A stretch of DNA of 64,000 nucleotides from a virus. Where the stretch lies: the IMG/VR virus record IMGVR_UViG_3300002053_000019, positions 1 to 64,000 of that record; one strand, written 5' to 3'. Positions 50,840 through 60,321 of this stretch are shown piece by piece (within the stretch, counting starts at the first letter, position 1; each line of letters begins with the position of its first letter). The position numbers and the translations under genes were made by a program. Below the pieces are notes generated by a model. It searched no databases, was not told the DNA's origin, and saw only the letters and a program-made list of their open reading frames with translations.

Positions 50840-52164
50840 TGCCCTTAGCGGATGACCTGTCTAAGGTTAAATATGGCCCATCTAGTAGTCCATATGGTGG
50901 ATCACCGTACGCAGGAGCAGCAGGCTCACTCGCAGGTGGAGCTGCTAGTACTTTACTAGGTAGCCTATTAGATTATTCAAATCCTTATCAAAGATCTCTT
51001 GGCAAACTTGGTGGACAGCTAGCTGGAGGCCTCACTAGTGCGATGCTACAACCAGGGCCTTTTGATTTAGGACAATGGGCAACTTATGGAGGATTACCTG
51101 CATTAGGTGGGACTGTAGGAGGACTTCTAGGAGGAATGGTCGATGAACAATGGGGAGCTCCTGTTGGTTCATATCTTGGAAGTTTAGGGGTGAACGCATT
51201 ACTAGGAGCGCCAGCGTTAGCATCTGGTTTAATGGGACTTCCTAATTTAGCATTGGGTATCGGTACTCAATTCATAGACGATCCACAACTTAGACAAGCT
51301 CTTAATGTAGGACTTTCACCAATGTTAAGTACTGTAACTCCTTGGATTGGAGAAGCTCTTGGTTTAATATCCGCACCCCTTGCAACTAGTATGATGTGGG
51401 CAGGCCCAATTGGTGCGGCGCTTGGGATGGGATTGGCCGCATGGCAAGGACATAAAGAACATAAAGCAAAACAGCATATGAGTGAGAAACAACATTATGC
51501 TTATTATACTGGATTAAAAGAGGCGGAACCAGCATTATCTCAAATAACAGAAGATATATTTGATATAGGGCGACAAAGAATACTTGAAATAGAAGCTAGG
51601 GGAGAAAACCCAGCGGATTATGGATTAGATAGATTTGGATTTACACAAGACGAATGGAACTATGTATCAGGTCAAATGAGACAGGGAGCAGCTAGTACGC
51701 AACTTGGTCAAACGGACATAAGAGTACCAGGAACAGGATTTGAGAGAGGAACTTTTGTACCGGCAACCCCAGCAGAGGCAGCATTTACTCCGTCATGGGC
51801 CATAAGATCGTCTTACGCACATCATCCGGCACCAATGAGGGATGTACAGCAGTATGAACAATGGTTATACAATATGGCTGGTGGGATGGCCCCATTCTTA
51901 GAGCCAGGACAAAGATCTGGAAGTCCAAAAGATATAGATAATTATATTGCCTATCTAAATTATGAAACTGCTAAAATGTTAGGAGAGGAATATGATCCAA
52001 CATTATATTCAGGATCGTATGAACCAGTTTCAAAGACAATAACAAGATATCAGAAAGAGAGAGCTGCAGCAGAGCGATACGAAGCCTATCAACAGAAATT
52101 AGAAGAAGAACAACGGGCACAGGCAGCATTAATGGAACAATATGGAGATATGGGAGGCTATTAA
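50839..52164 (+). CDS. internal virion protein, Gly/Ala-rich membrane-active
   Basis: 441 residues from the ATG at 50839 (GGTGGAAGTA upstream). Residues 25-180 contain repeated Gly/Ala/Leu-rich amphipathic segments (AGAAGSLAGGAASTLLGSLL; GGTVGGLLGGMVDEQWGAPV). The second half is helical and charged, ending EEQRAQAALMEQYGDMGGY. Likely an ejection channel component. Confidence 0.5.
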   Translation: MPLADDLSKVKYGPSSSPYGGSPYAGAAGSLAGGAASTLLGSLLDYSNPYQRSLGKLGGQLAGGLTSAMLQPGPFDLGQWATYGGLPALGGTVGGLLGGMVDEQWGAPVGSYLGSLGVNALLGAPALASGLMGLPNLALGIGTQFIDDPQLRQALNVGLSPMLSTVTPWIGEALGLISAPLATSMMWAGPIGAALGMGLAAWQGHKEHKAKQHMSEKQHYAYYTGLKEAEPALSQITEDIFDIGRQRILEIEARGENPADYGLDRFGFTQDEWNYVSGQMRQGAASTQLGQTDIRVPGTGFERGTFVPATPAEAAFTPSWAIRSSYAHHPAPMRDVQQYEQWLYNMAGGMAPFLEPGQRSGSPKDIDNYIAYLNYETAKMLGEEYDPTLYSGSYEPVSKTITRYQKERAAAERYEAYQQKLEEEQRAQAALMEQYGDMGGY

Positions 52165-53078
52165 TGCCATATCCTGATATAACAACAACAGAATTAATAA
52201 AGGCAGGAGCTACTCCAGAAGAAGCTCAAATGATAGCAGAATGGGAAGAAAATGCTAGAACACAAGCATTATCCTGGATTGCACAGGAATACCCTTGGAT
52301 GTACAGTCAGGTAAAGAATATGAATATTGGTGTTCCAACTCCCTCTAGATTGAAAACCTTCTTTGGAGAACCAAAAGCCCCTGTTGAAGGAATGACTAAA
52401 ACGTATCCTATAAATATAGGATGGGGGGATGTATTAGCAGATAGACTTCCTTCAAGAATGTACGGAGTTGGAGTTCAAGAAACTCCAAATGTATTATTTA
52501 GTTTGGCCGCGACAGATCTTCCAGGTGTAATTGGACATGAATTATTCCATAAAGTACAAAAATACCCCGAAGCTTCTGATATTATAAAAGAATATATGAA
52601 AACATTTTGGGGATCACAACGAGGAGCAACATATTGGGAAGGATATTCTCCAGAAATAGATCCTTATGGTGCAGTTGCAGAGATAATGGCTAGACAAATT
52701 TTCAATCCAGGCATGCAATGGAATTTTGAAAGGATGCGGGGACCTCTATTACAATTTACTCCAAAAGAAGAAAGTCTTATTCAAGATATGAGAAGATGGT
52801 TGAGAACGGGCTCGACAGGATTTCAAGTAAATCCAGAATATCACGGAGTAGAAGTCCCAGGCCCTGGCGGAACTGTATCTAGTGAGAGAACTATTACTAT
52901 AGAGATGGATGGTATGTACTATAATATACCTACATTAGTTGGGGGAGAACAATTAACTACAGATGAGGCTGTAAGACAATTTAAAGAGGGCAAGATCCCT
53001 GCCGTTGGAGTAGCTGATACTAGAGAAGCAGCGGTAAAGGGAGCCCAAGAACGCAGCGGGATGCTAGGAGGACAGTAA
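52164..53078 (+). CDS. zinc metallopeptidase-like virion protein (HExxH)
   Basis: 304 residues. GVIGHELFHKVQKY has the HExxH zinc motif (His125, Glu126, His129), and YGAVAEIMAR supplies a possible third ligand (Glu173). The C-terminal 60 residues (ERTITIEMDGMYYNIPTLVG then GEQLTTDEAVRQFKEGKIPA) are a small domain also seen at the end of other phage structural proteins. It may cleave peptides in the envelope or help mature virion proteins. Confidence 0.6.
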   Translation: MPYPDITTTELIKAGATPEEAQMIAEWEENARTQALSWIAQEYPWMYSQVKNMNIGVPTPSRLKTFFGEPKAPVEGMTKTYPINIGWGDVLADRLPSRMYGVGVQETPNVLFSLAATDLPGVIGHELFHKVQKYPEASDIIKEYMKTFWGSQRGATYWEGYSPEIDPYGAVAEIMARQIFNPGMQWNFERMRGPLLQFTPKEESLIQDMRRWLRTGSTGFQVNPEYHGVEVPGPGGTVSSERTITIEMDGMYYNIPTLVGGEQLTTDEAVRQFKEGKIPAVGVADTREAAVKGAQERSGMLGGQ

Positions 53079-53079
53079 G

Positions 53080-53349
53080 ATGTTAGATGCACAATTGATA
53101 GATTTCATGACTGAAACAGCGAAATCTTTAGGTGAGATAAAAGCTACTCAAAGAGCGATGAAAGAGGATATCACAGAGATGAAGGAACAATGTAAAGAAA
53201 TTCCTACTATGAAGCAGAGTCTCACTAATCATTTGTCTACTCATGATAAATTAAAAAACCGCCTCCTATATCCTATTTTTGTAGGAATATGTATTACTAT
53301 AGCTGGTATAGCTGGTGGAATCTCTAAATATGTACTTCATTTATTTTAA
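53080..53349 (+). CDS. holin/XhlA-like membrane protein
   Basis: 89 residues: an acidic-basic coiled-coil N-terminal half and one C-terminal transmembrane segment (YPIFVGICITIAGIAGGISK). This layout matches XhlA/haemolysin-type phage proteins that help holins or attach enzymes to the membrane. It lies between the two HExxH genes. Confidence 0.6.
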   Translation: MLDAQLIDFMTETAKSLGEIKATQRAMKEDITEMKEQCKEIPTMKQSLTNHLSTHDKLKNRLLYPIFVGICITIAGIAGGISKYVLHLF

Positions 53350-53358
53350 GGTGATACA

Positions 53359-54783
53359 ATGGTAGAACGCTATATAGATCCTGAAAGACTAAGAGAAATG
53401 GAAGAAGCTAAGCAGTTCCCTACTGGTCCATTAGAACTAGGAGGAGTAACAGAACAGCCATTCACTTGGCACGATCTCCTAACTCTATTTGAACCTAGGG
53501 CTACTGAGGCTGGAAGAGAAGATATCGAAAAACGATTAAAAGAAGGTACTAAAGAATTTAAGGAATATGTTAAAGAACCAGCAGGAGAAGAAGGCGAAGC
53601 AATGAAATGGCTAGGCCACATGACTTCTCCTGGAGGATTCCTCTCCATACCAGGAGTAGCAGACATCGGCAGTGCCATTTGGGATATAATTGATCTTCCA
53701 GGGCTAGATATTAAAGATATTCCTAGATTAGCAGGCAAAGCTCTTGGGCCAGAAGCCTTAACGGCCTGGTTGAAATTCATGGTTAGACCAGAAGCTAGAC
53801 ATCTATGGGGGCCTAGGGCCATAAAATATTGGGACGAGCTTGTACAAGAAGCCAAACATCTATCTCCTCGTACTGCTAGATATACTGAAAGAGCTGGAGA
53901 AGGTAGATTTGGAGTACCACTGTGGGGAGGCAGAAGAGCTACCACAGGAGAAATAGCAGAGCAAGGTGGTAGGGAACTTGGACTATCAGCACAGATATTC
54001 TATAAGCCAGAATTTGATTATAGAGATTGGTGGGCGTGGTCAAAAGGATATAAGACTGGTAAGACTAGACTTGCCAATTTAGCAACTGTTATACATGAGG
54101 AAGTTCATGCTGCATTTCGCAAAGGAGATCCAGCATTAGACGCATTAGCGCAGCAAGTGCATAGAATAATTGGAGAAAAGGATCTTAAGAGAGCATTTAG
54201 TCATGTACCAAAATATACTAAAGATACTTCCCAAGAACTCGCTGAAGAAGTGGTAGCTAGAGCATATGCAAGTGCTTTAACTGGTTCTAGGTCAACTGTA
54301 CATATAAGTAGAATAATGGATGATCCTACTTTTACTGCAGCTTTACAATATGCTGCAAAGAATCCAGATGCTGGTGTATGGGAACTTCAAAGGAAATTTC
54401 CAAAATTGTTTCCTGCGGATTATAAATATATGCCAACTAAAACAGCAAGAAGAACTATAGTAGATCAAAGAACTGAATTATCTAAAGCCTATACAGAAGA
54501 AGAAATAAGAAGGATGCGTAGAGAAGAAGTTCGGAAAACGACGGCGAAGCCTGCTGGGGGAGCCAAGAAGATAACTAGTCAAGAGAAAGGCACACGAGTC
54601 ATGGAAGCCCCCACTGAACTTACTCCCGCCCAAAGAGAGACTGGAACATGGATTAGAGTGGGCGATAAGTATGTGAATTTTATGGACGATCCACGAATGT
54701 GGCCAGCTAGTGTTGAGCCAGACGCTAGAGATACCCTTCTGAGATTGAGGGCTCAGGAGCTTTATAGGCGAAAGACTAAATAA
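53359..54783 (+). CDS. HExxH protein, virion-associated, 474 aa
   Basis: Carries VIHEEVHAAF (His246, Glu247, His250) and SQELAEEVVARAYA with a further Glu at 296/297 as a likely third ligand, a gluzincin-like site. The N-terminal 200 residues are Glu/Lys/Pro-rich and helical, and the last 100 are basic. It is unlike the other HExxH protein in sequence, so probably a separate acquisition. Virion role inferred from position. Confidence 0.55.
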   Translation: MVERYIDPERLREMEEAKQFPTGPLELGGVTEQPFTWHDLLTLFEPRATEAGREDIEKRLKEGTKEFKEYVKEPAGEEGEAMKWLGHMTSPGGFLSIPGVADIGSAIWDIIDLPGLDIKDIPRLAGKALGPEALTAWLKFMVRPEARHLWGPRAIKYWDELVQEAKHLSPRTARYTERAGEGRFGVPLWGGRRATTGEIAEQGGRELGLSAQIFYKPEFDYRDWWAWSKGYKTGKTRLANLATVIHEEVHAAFRKGDPALDALAQQVHRIIGEKDLKRAFSHVPKYTKDTSQELAEEVVARAYASALTGSRSTVHISRIMDDPTFTAALQYAAKNPDAGVWELQRKFPKLFPADYKYMPTKTARRTIVDQRTELSKAYTEEEIRRMRREEVRKTTAKPAGGAKKITSQEKGTRVMEAPTELTPAQRETGTWIRVGDKYVNFMDDPRMWPASVEPDARDTLLRLRAQELYRRKTK

Positions 54784-54789
54784 ATAGGC

Positions 54790-54817
54790 AACTTACCGGA
54801 AATTACGACACTTTTTA
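54790..54817 (+). promoter_or_regulatory. shared upstream motif (CCGGAAATTAC), copy 2
   Basis: Almost the same as the stretch at 11634-11661 and in the same orientation. It lies directly after the HExxH gene and before the exported protein, decoration protein and glycan genes, as a promoter for this block would. Only two copies were found by eye. Confidence 0.45.
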
Positions 54818-54851
54818 GGAGGTGGCCATATATATAGTATATGGAGACATA

Positions 54852-55247
54852 GTGAAAAAACTTCTATGTGTAGTAATCACAATTTCCCTCCTTTTAATTC
54901 CCACCTATATTCCAGCTAAAGAAATTTCCTATATAGATCAGCAAGTTAGACAATTTAAATCAATTCTTGCTGGAAAACCTGAATGGGAAGTTACATTAGA
55001 TGGACATAAGTATATGATTGAGTACAAAGAAAAGTCTAAAGTCCTAACGTTTTCAGAGAGTTGCGAAGGTCTCTGGCTTAAAGTATATTATTTTGAGAAA
55101 ACAGGACAGTTTAGTTGGGAGGGCTACGTAGAAGATCGAATGCTCCCCTTTCAATCAATATCAAAGCAGAGAGGCTCTGCTTTGATGGATATGTTTTTAG
55201 ATAGATTAGAAGAAAAAGGCTTAGCAGCTCCATTAATGGAGATCTAA
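54852..55247 (+). CDS. exported protein, 131 aa
   Basis: GTG start with GGAG five bases upstream. The N-terminus MKKLLCVVITISLLLIPTYI is a signal peptide with a probable cleavage after PAKE or nearby. The mature part has strands (WEVTLDGHKYMIEYKEKSKV) and no recognisable motif. An in-frame GTG at 54822 overlaps its own SD and is less likely. Confidence 0.65.
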   Translation: MKKLLCVVITISLLLIPTYIPAKEISYIDQQVRQFKSILAGKPEWEVTLDGHKYMIEYKEKSKVLTFSESCEGLWLKVYYFEKTGQFSWEGYVEDRMLPFQSISKQRGSALMDMFLDRLEEKGLAAPLMEI

Positions 55248-55265
55248 GAAGGAGGTGTATTGACG

Positions 55266-55637
55266 ATGGCAGGAACCGTAACATTGGAAATGACGGCAGG
55301 CGGACGAAGGCCCATGAGGTTGATTGGAGATAAAGATCTAGTCGTAGTTGTGGGAAGATTTACTTTCGACAGTGAGTACGTTACTGGTGGGGAGGATCTT
55401 ACTGCAGCAGATTTAGATTTACAAGAGATTATAACTCTTATCCCTTCTCCACTTTTCTCGGGTGGATCTACTAACAGAGGAGGCGGAATCCCTGTAGTGT
55501 ATGATCATGATAACTCTAAGATTATTGCTATAGGACCAAGCGCAGTCCCTGGTGGATCTGATCTCTCTTTTGAGGTTCAGAATGGCACCGACCTCTCTGC
55601 TTTTTCATGCCGCTTCATCGCAATAGGATATCAATAA
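55266..55637 (+). CDS. probable capsid decoration protein, 123 aa
   Basis: The ATG at 55266 follows AAGGAGG; an in-frame TTG two codons earlier is possible. The motif TFDSEYVTGGEDLTAADLDL is shared with small beta-rich phage structural proteins. Likely a decoration or minor capsid protein. It sits apart from the capsid gene, next to the glycan island, so it could be the target of glycosylation (inference). Confidence 0.55.
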   Translation: MAGTVTLEMTAGGRRPMRLIGDKDLVVVVGRFTFDSEYVTGGEDLTAADLDLQEIITLIPSPLFSGGSTNRGGGIPVVYDHDNSKIIAIGPSAVPGGSDLSFEVQNGTDLSAFSCRFIAIGYQ

Positions 55638-55667
55638 TCCTACCGTTTGACAATCCCAAAATAGGCA

Positions 55668-55687
55668 GGGGCCAGACCCCTGGCCCC
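55668..55687 (+). terminator. strong GC-rich hairpin
   Basis: GGGGCCAG-ACCC-CTGGCCCC, a perfect 8-bp stem between the decoration protein and the first glycosyltransferase. The following bases are AAAGCC rather than a T-run, so it may act as an mRNA stabiliser or a factor-dependent stop rather than a classic terminator. Confidence 0.55.
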
Positions 55688-55710
55688 AAAGCCTAGCAAA
55701 GGAGACTTAC

Positions 55711-56805
55711 ATGTTAGAAACACAAATCGAAGCTATTCATTATAAGAATAGATTGGAAGATATTGACTTTACAAAGAAACTTAAAGTAGCAATCGTGGCT
55801 GGAGATCGTTCTGGCCCATTTTACCACGACTATGGAGTCCCCATCCCTTTCTTTCAAAGCGTGACAGGATTAGAATTTACATGCTTTGATGCTTTAAACC
55901 CCCTCGTACAGAAAGGCCATGATATTATCCAGTTCCAAAGACAGTACTCTCCTGAATCCTGTATGATACTTAGAAAACTGCGGGAAGAAGGGGTAGTTAC
56001 TATGGCTTTGGTGGATGATAATGTCTGGGAACTTCCAGATACTAATCCTGCTAAAGCGACCTATCAAGGAGATATACTGGAGCGTTATCAATTAATCTTA
56101 TCCGAGACGCATTCCATATGTACATCTACGCCCTACCTAAAACAGCTTATCAAACCATTTAATCCGAATGTCTACATATGGAGAAATCTTGTAGACCCCT
56201 CCATCGCACAATTCCGCTATTTCGACAGAGATAATCCAGAAGAAATAAGGATTGGCTGGACTCTCACTATCCATCACGCTGGGGATGCTGGAATTGCTAT
56301 GCCTGCTCTAGTGGACATTTGCAGAAAGTATCCTCAAGTAAAGCTTATATTCATGGGATGGATGCCGCCTTACATAGTGCAGAATGTACCAAAAGAAAGA
56401 TATGAGTATTATGACTTTGTGCCAGTAGATGCCTTTTATGCTTGCTTTGGTTCATTGGATTTTGATATAGGCATTGCTCCATTAGAGGATAACGGATTCA
56501 ATTGGGGCAAAACAGCTAGGAAGATGCAGGAATACGCTATTTTGAAGATTCCTGCTATTGTATCCCCTGTTAGGCCATATGACGAATGGAGTGATGGAGA
56601 TACTTGCTTGAAACCAAAAGATAATACACATGCGAATTGGGTTAAGGCATTAAGTAGAATGATTGAGGAAAAAGAACTTAGAGAGAAATTAGTAGAGAAT
56701 GCATACATCCAAGTAATGGAAAATCATGATATAAATAAATACATTTTTGAGAGGGCAATCCCCTACTATGAAACATATGAGAAAGTTCAAAAAGGAGAAT
56801 TATAA
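55711..56805 (+). CDS. glycosyltransferase, GT-B fold (GT4-like)
   Basis: 364 residues. GT-B pattern: N-terminal Rossmann half and a C-terminal half with IRIGWTLTIHHAGDA, VKLIFMGWMPP, DIGIAPLEDNGFNWGKTARK and MQEYAILKIPAIVSPV, the donor-binding region of GT4-like enzymes. It opens a row of sugar-transfer genes and overlaps the next by one base. Donor and acceptor unknown. Confidence 0.8.
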   Translation: MLETQIEAIHYKNRLEDIDFTKKLKVAIVAGDRSGPFYHDYGVPIPFFQSVTGLEFTCFDALNPLVQKGHDIIQFQRQYSPESCMILRKLREEGVVTMALVDDNVWELPDTNPAKATYQGDILERYQLILSETHSICTSTPYLKQLIKPFNPNVYIWRNLVDPSIAQFRYFDRDNPEEIRIGWTLTIHHAGDAGIAMPALVDICRKYPQVKLIFMGWMPPYIVQNVPKERYEYYDFVPVDAFYACFGSLDFDIGIAPLEDNGFNWGKTARKMQEYAILKIPAIVSPVRPYDEWSDGDTCLKPKDNTHANWVKALSRMIEEKELREKLVENAYIQVMENHDINKYIFERAIPYYETYEKVQKGEL

Positions 56806-58952
56806 TGGGAGATGCAAAACGTAGAGAACAAGCAGGACAGATGCCTTGGCAGCGCCCTCAAGAAGGCCCTCGCCATCTGCCGCCAAATATAACTCCAGGG
56901 CAAATAGTACCTTCTGGGCATAAAGTAATAGCATTTTTAGCCCCAGCTTTAGATTGTTGTACGGAGAAAATTATAGGAGAAATGGCTCCTTACTGGCAGA
57001 AAGATAAATATTTTACTGTAGTGGTAAATGAAAAGAAGTGCAAAGAAGTGTTAAAATTTATGCCGCATATAGTGGTACTATTTCGCGTGGCCACGAAACA
57101 GATCCAAATTCCAGAGGTTCAAGAAATTGGTGGGTTTGTAAAACACATGCAAGGATTAGGGGTTAAAGTATTTTATTATATAGATGACTTACTCATTAAT
57201 GCAAATAAGGGAGCCCCCATGTTCCTAGCATCTTTATGTGACGAAATAATCGTAGCCACAGATCGGCTCAAACAAATATTTAGAACTAATATAGGGCTCA
57301 AGCCTATTAATATAATTAAAACACATATAGATTTACCAGCTATAGATTCTTTTCCAAGATCTCCATTAGTTCCATTTAGTGGATATAATATTTTAATGTC
57401 AAGCTCTGGTAGAATTGGAACGCTTATGATGATGCGTATTATGGATTATATGAACCAACACCCAGAGAAATATAAAGATGTGAATATGTTATTCATAGCT
57501 GGTGGGGTATCACAAATTCGAAGTGTTGTGAATAAATTTAGGAATATCAAAAAGCATTATTTCGAATTTATGCCGTCACGAGATTTCTATAGTGTATGTA
57601 AAAGTGTGGACTTAATTCTATCTCCAGGAGAAATAGGAGACCTAGATTATATGATTCCAAGAGAGCAGCAACAGGCGTGGTTGGATTCAAAAAGCTGTTT
57701 GAAATATACACTAGCAGGAGCCGCCGGAATTCCTTGTATTGCAAGTAGAAAACAAGCAGAATACGCATCTGCTATTAAGCACGGAGAGACAGGGTTCTTA
57801 GCCGATTCTCTAGAAGAATGGATGAGATATATTGATTTATGTCATGAAGATAAAGAAGCGGCTACGAAGATCGGAGAAGCTGCTAGGAAGGATATGGAGG
57901 ATAATTGGAATATTACGAAAAGAGCTAATGATTTCTTAGATGTCCTTACTGGAAGACAAAGGCCTGGAATTAATACTAATAAGATATGGCTTCCATTGTA
58001 TGGAGGCGGAGGACCAGGAACTTTCTCCAGTGTAATGCATAAGTACGTCCCACAAATAGATTCTAAATGGGAAACTGTAGAATTTCTTTCCGATCCAGTA
58101 CAGGCTGCAATTGTTGTTGCATATATAGGTGCACCTGCGGCCATAAAGAAGAAGGAAGAAAATTCATCTATAAAATTAATATCTAGAGTAGATGGACTGC
58201 CTTATAATCTGGATACTGGAGAATTGCAGATGGAACACTTGAATATTATGCAAGAAGTAATGCACAAAGCAGATATAATAGTATATCAAAGCGAATTTTG
58301 CAAAAGAGCATGGGCTCCTTATACTAAAGGGATTGCGACTCCGTCTACTATAATTCCTAATGGAGTAGATAGAGAGATATTTTCTCCAGAAGGAGAAAAG
58401 TTCCCTATGGATAAAACAAAGTTCAATATACTACACGTGAACTATTCCACCTTTCAGCATAAGAGAAAGGATCTGTTAGAGGATATTATTAAATATGCCG
58501 GAGAGAATTTGCCCAATGTCCACTTTACTTTAGTGGGACAGTATATAGATACTACGATCATCAAAGACATGCAGAAATGGGCAGCTTATGATAATGTCAC
58601 CTATATTGGAACAATCACTGGACAGTATGAAGCAGCACGTAGAAAGTTAGCTAGTCTATACCGTGCAGCTGACGCCCTACTTTTTACCTCCAAGATGGAG
58701 GGAAGTCCAAATACCGCATTAGAAGCTTTTGGATGTGGACTACCAATCATATATAACACAGAGGCTGATATAATCCCAGAGTTACAGGGAGAGACTGGAT
58801 TTGGATTTCACGATGCAGAATCTTTTGAGCAGATTGTTAGAAATTGGGATACTAAATTGATTGAATTTATTAAGAAAGAGAAATTACCTAAACTGGCAGT
58901 GAAATACTCTGCGGAGAATATGGTGAAAGCTTATCTGGAGATCCTTAAATGA
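56805..58952 (+). CDS. two-domain glycosyltransferase (tandem GT-B)
   Basis: 715 residues with two GT-B-like halves. The first (about 40-385) has GTLMMMRIMDYMNQH and ASAIKHGETGFLADSLEEW. The second (about 390-715) has TIIPNGVDREIF, HVNYSTFQHKRKDL and EGSPNTALEAFGCGLPII (Glu632 and Glu640 of the EX7E motif). It may add two sugars in succession, or one half may be regulatory. Confidence 0.75.
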   Translation: MGDAKRREQAGQMPWQRPQEGPRHLPPNITPGQIVPSGHKVIAFLAPALDCCTEKIIGEMAPYWQKDKYFTVVVNEKKCKEVLKFMPHIVVLFRVATKQIQIPEVQEIGGFVKHMQGLGVKVFYYIDDLLINANKGAPMFLASLCDEIIVATDRLKQIFRTNIGLKPINIIKTHIDLPAIDSFPRSPLVPFSGYNILMSSSGRIGTLMMMRIMDYMNQHPEKYKDVNMLFIAGGVSQIRSVVNKFRNIKKHYFEFMPSRDFYSVCKSVDLILSPGEIGDLDYMIPREQQQAWLDSKSCLKYTLAGAAGIPCIASRKQAEYASAIKHGETGFLADSLEEWMRYIDLCHEDKEAATKIGEAARKDMEDNWNITKRANDFLDVLTGRQRPGINTNKIWLPLYGGGGPGTFSSVMHKYVPQIDSKWETVEFLSDPVQAAIVVAYIGAPAAIKKKEENSSIKLISRVDGLPYNLDTGELQMEHLNIMQEVMHKADIIVYQSEFCKRAWAPYTKGIATPSTIIPNGVDREIFSPEGEKFPMDKTKFNILHVNYSTFQHKRKDLLEDIIKYAGENLPNVHFTLVGQYIDTTIIKDMQKWAAYDNVTYIGTITGQYEAARRKLASLYRAADALLFTSKMEGSPNTALEAFGCGLPIIYNTEADIIPELQGETGFGFHDAESFEQIVRNWDTKLIEFIKKEKLPKLAVKYSAENMVKAYLEILK

Positions 58953-59485
58953 AGATAGATCTAGGCGGCGGGCTGCGCTCTAGAAGAGGTTATGTTAATT
59001 TTGATATTATAGAGGCACCCACCGTAGATGTAAGATGTGATCTTAGAAATGGAATTCCATGTAAAGATGAATCTGTGGAAGGTATAATTACACTGGAATT
59101 TCTAGAACATCTTACTAAATCAGAAGCAGAATTGTTATTGAAAGAATGCTATAGAGTACTTAAGAAGGGAGGAGAACTAATAATAAGTTGTCCAGATTTC
59201 TTAGGCACCATAAGAGCTTTTAGTATCGCATATGACAACCGCCAAATCCGATATCTTTATACACAGATATATGGAGGGCAAACTACTCCATATGATTTTC
59301 ATAAAAGTGGTTGGATATTACCAGAATTAGCCATACTCCTTTCCAACATTGGATTTACAGATATAGAAGATTGTAAACTAGAATTTCTCAGACAATGCAA
59401 AAGAGATCCTGAATTTCCAGGAGGACGCCCATTTACTGCTGAAGAATTTGCTGATATCAAGCTTAATATAAAGGCTATAAAATGA
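58949..59485 (+). CDS. SAM-dependent methyltransferase
   Basis: 178 residues, class I Rossmann fold: motif I MKIDLGGG (3-8), VNFDIIEAP, the acidic IITLEFLEHL and LLKECYRVLKKGGELIISCP. The reduced N-terminus means the SAM-binding glycine motif begins at once. Substrate presumably a glycan or sugar nucleotide, by context only. Confidence 0.75.
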   Translation: MKIDLGGGLRSRRGYVNFDIIEAPTVDVRCDLRNGIPCKDESVEGIITLEFLEHLTKSEAELLLKECYRVLKKGGELIISCPDFLGTIRAFSIAYDNRQIRYLYTQIYGGQTTPYDFHKSGWILPELAILLSNIGFTDIEDCKLEFLRQCKRDPEFPGGRPFTAEEFADIKLNIKAIK

Positions 59486-60321
59486 AACCATTAATCATTA
59501 TTCAGATACTTGGACGCGGAGAAACCGCTAGTAAATGCTTTAATCTATTAAATCGAAATACGAAGCGGGAAGAATATGAATTATGTATTGTAGATCAGGA
59601 TGCTACTGAAAAGGCGAAGAAAGCAATACAGGAAGTTAGTCCAGATTATAAAATAACTAGGGAATTTAATTCTGGGATTGTATTTGGTATTAATGAGGCC
59701 GCTGCTAAGTTTAGAAAACCTGGACAATCTATCATTAAGATAGATGACGACGTACATATTCTATCTGATACTTGGTTAGAATTATTTAATAAAGTATTAG
59801 CTACACCTAAAATAGGATCTTGTCTGGGGAGACGTCCTACATTCTTTATAGATGCTCCAGAAAGATTCCCATTATATATAAAGATGCCCAAATATGAAAT
59901 AGATGGAATATGGGTCGAAGAACCCATAAATGGATTAGTCGGTTGCTGGTGGGCTATAGGAGGTGATGTCCTGGATAAGTTAGGATATTTAAATGAGGCA
60001 ACACAGAATGATGATATGGATTATTTTATTAGGATGAAGGCATTGGGCTGGAAATCGGTATATATTCCAGATGCTATTTGTTACCAGCCATTTGATGAGC
60101 CAATAGATCATCCTACTTATGGAATCGTTAGAAAGCTTGTTAGCCAACAATCTACACTCGCCCAAAATTACTATTCAATTTATAACTCTGGACAATTATT
60201 ATATCTTCCTAGTATATTCGATAACAATGGAGATAATCTATTTTATCTTAAAGAAGCTCAAAAGATGTATAAGGAGTATGAAAATGAGACTAAGCGATGC
60301 CGTACAAAAGGCATTGAATGA
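59482..60321 (+). CDS. glycosyltransferase family 2-like (GT-A)
   Basis: 279 residues. N-terminal Rossmann-like GT-A domain with the metal-binding SIIKIDDDVHIL (Asp88-Asp90), GCWWAIGGDVLDKLG as the acceptor loop, and NDDMDYFIRMKALGWKSVYI as the catalytic Asp region. Likely adds a sugar to a surface glycan. Overlaps both neighbours. Confidence 0.78.
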   Translation: MKPLIIIQILGRGETASKCFNLLNRNTKREEYELCIVDQDATEKAKKAIQEVSPDYKITREFNSGIVFGINEAAAKFRKPGQSIIKIDDDVHILSDTWLELFNKVLATPKIGSCLGRRPTFFIDAPERFPLYIKMPKYEIDGIWVEEPINGLVGCWWAIGGDVLDKLGYLNEATQNDDMDYFIRMKALGWKSVYIPDAICYQPFDEPIDHPTYGIVRKLVSQQSTLAQNYYSIYNSGQLLYLPSIFDNNGDNLFYLKEAQKMYKEYENETKRCRTKGIE

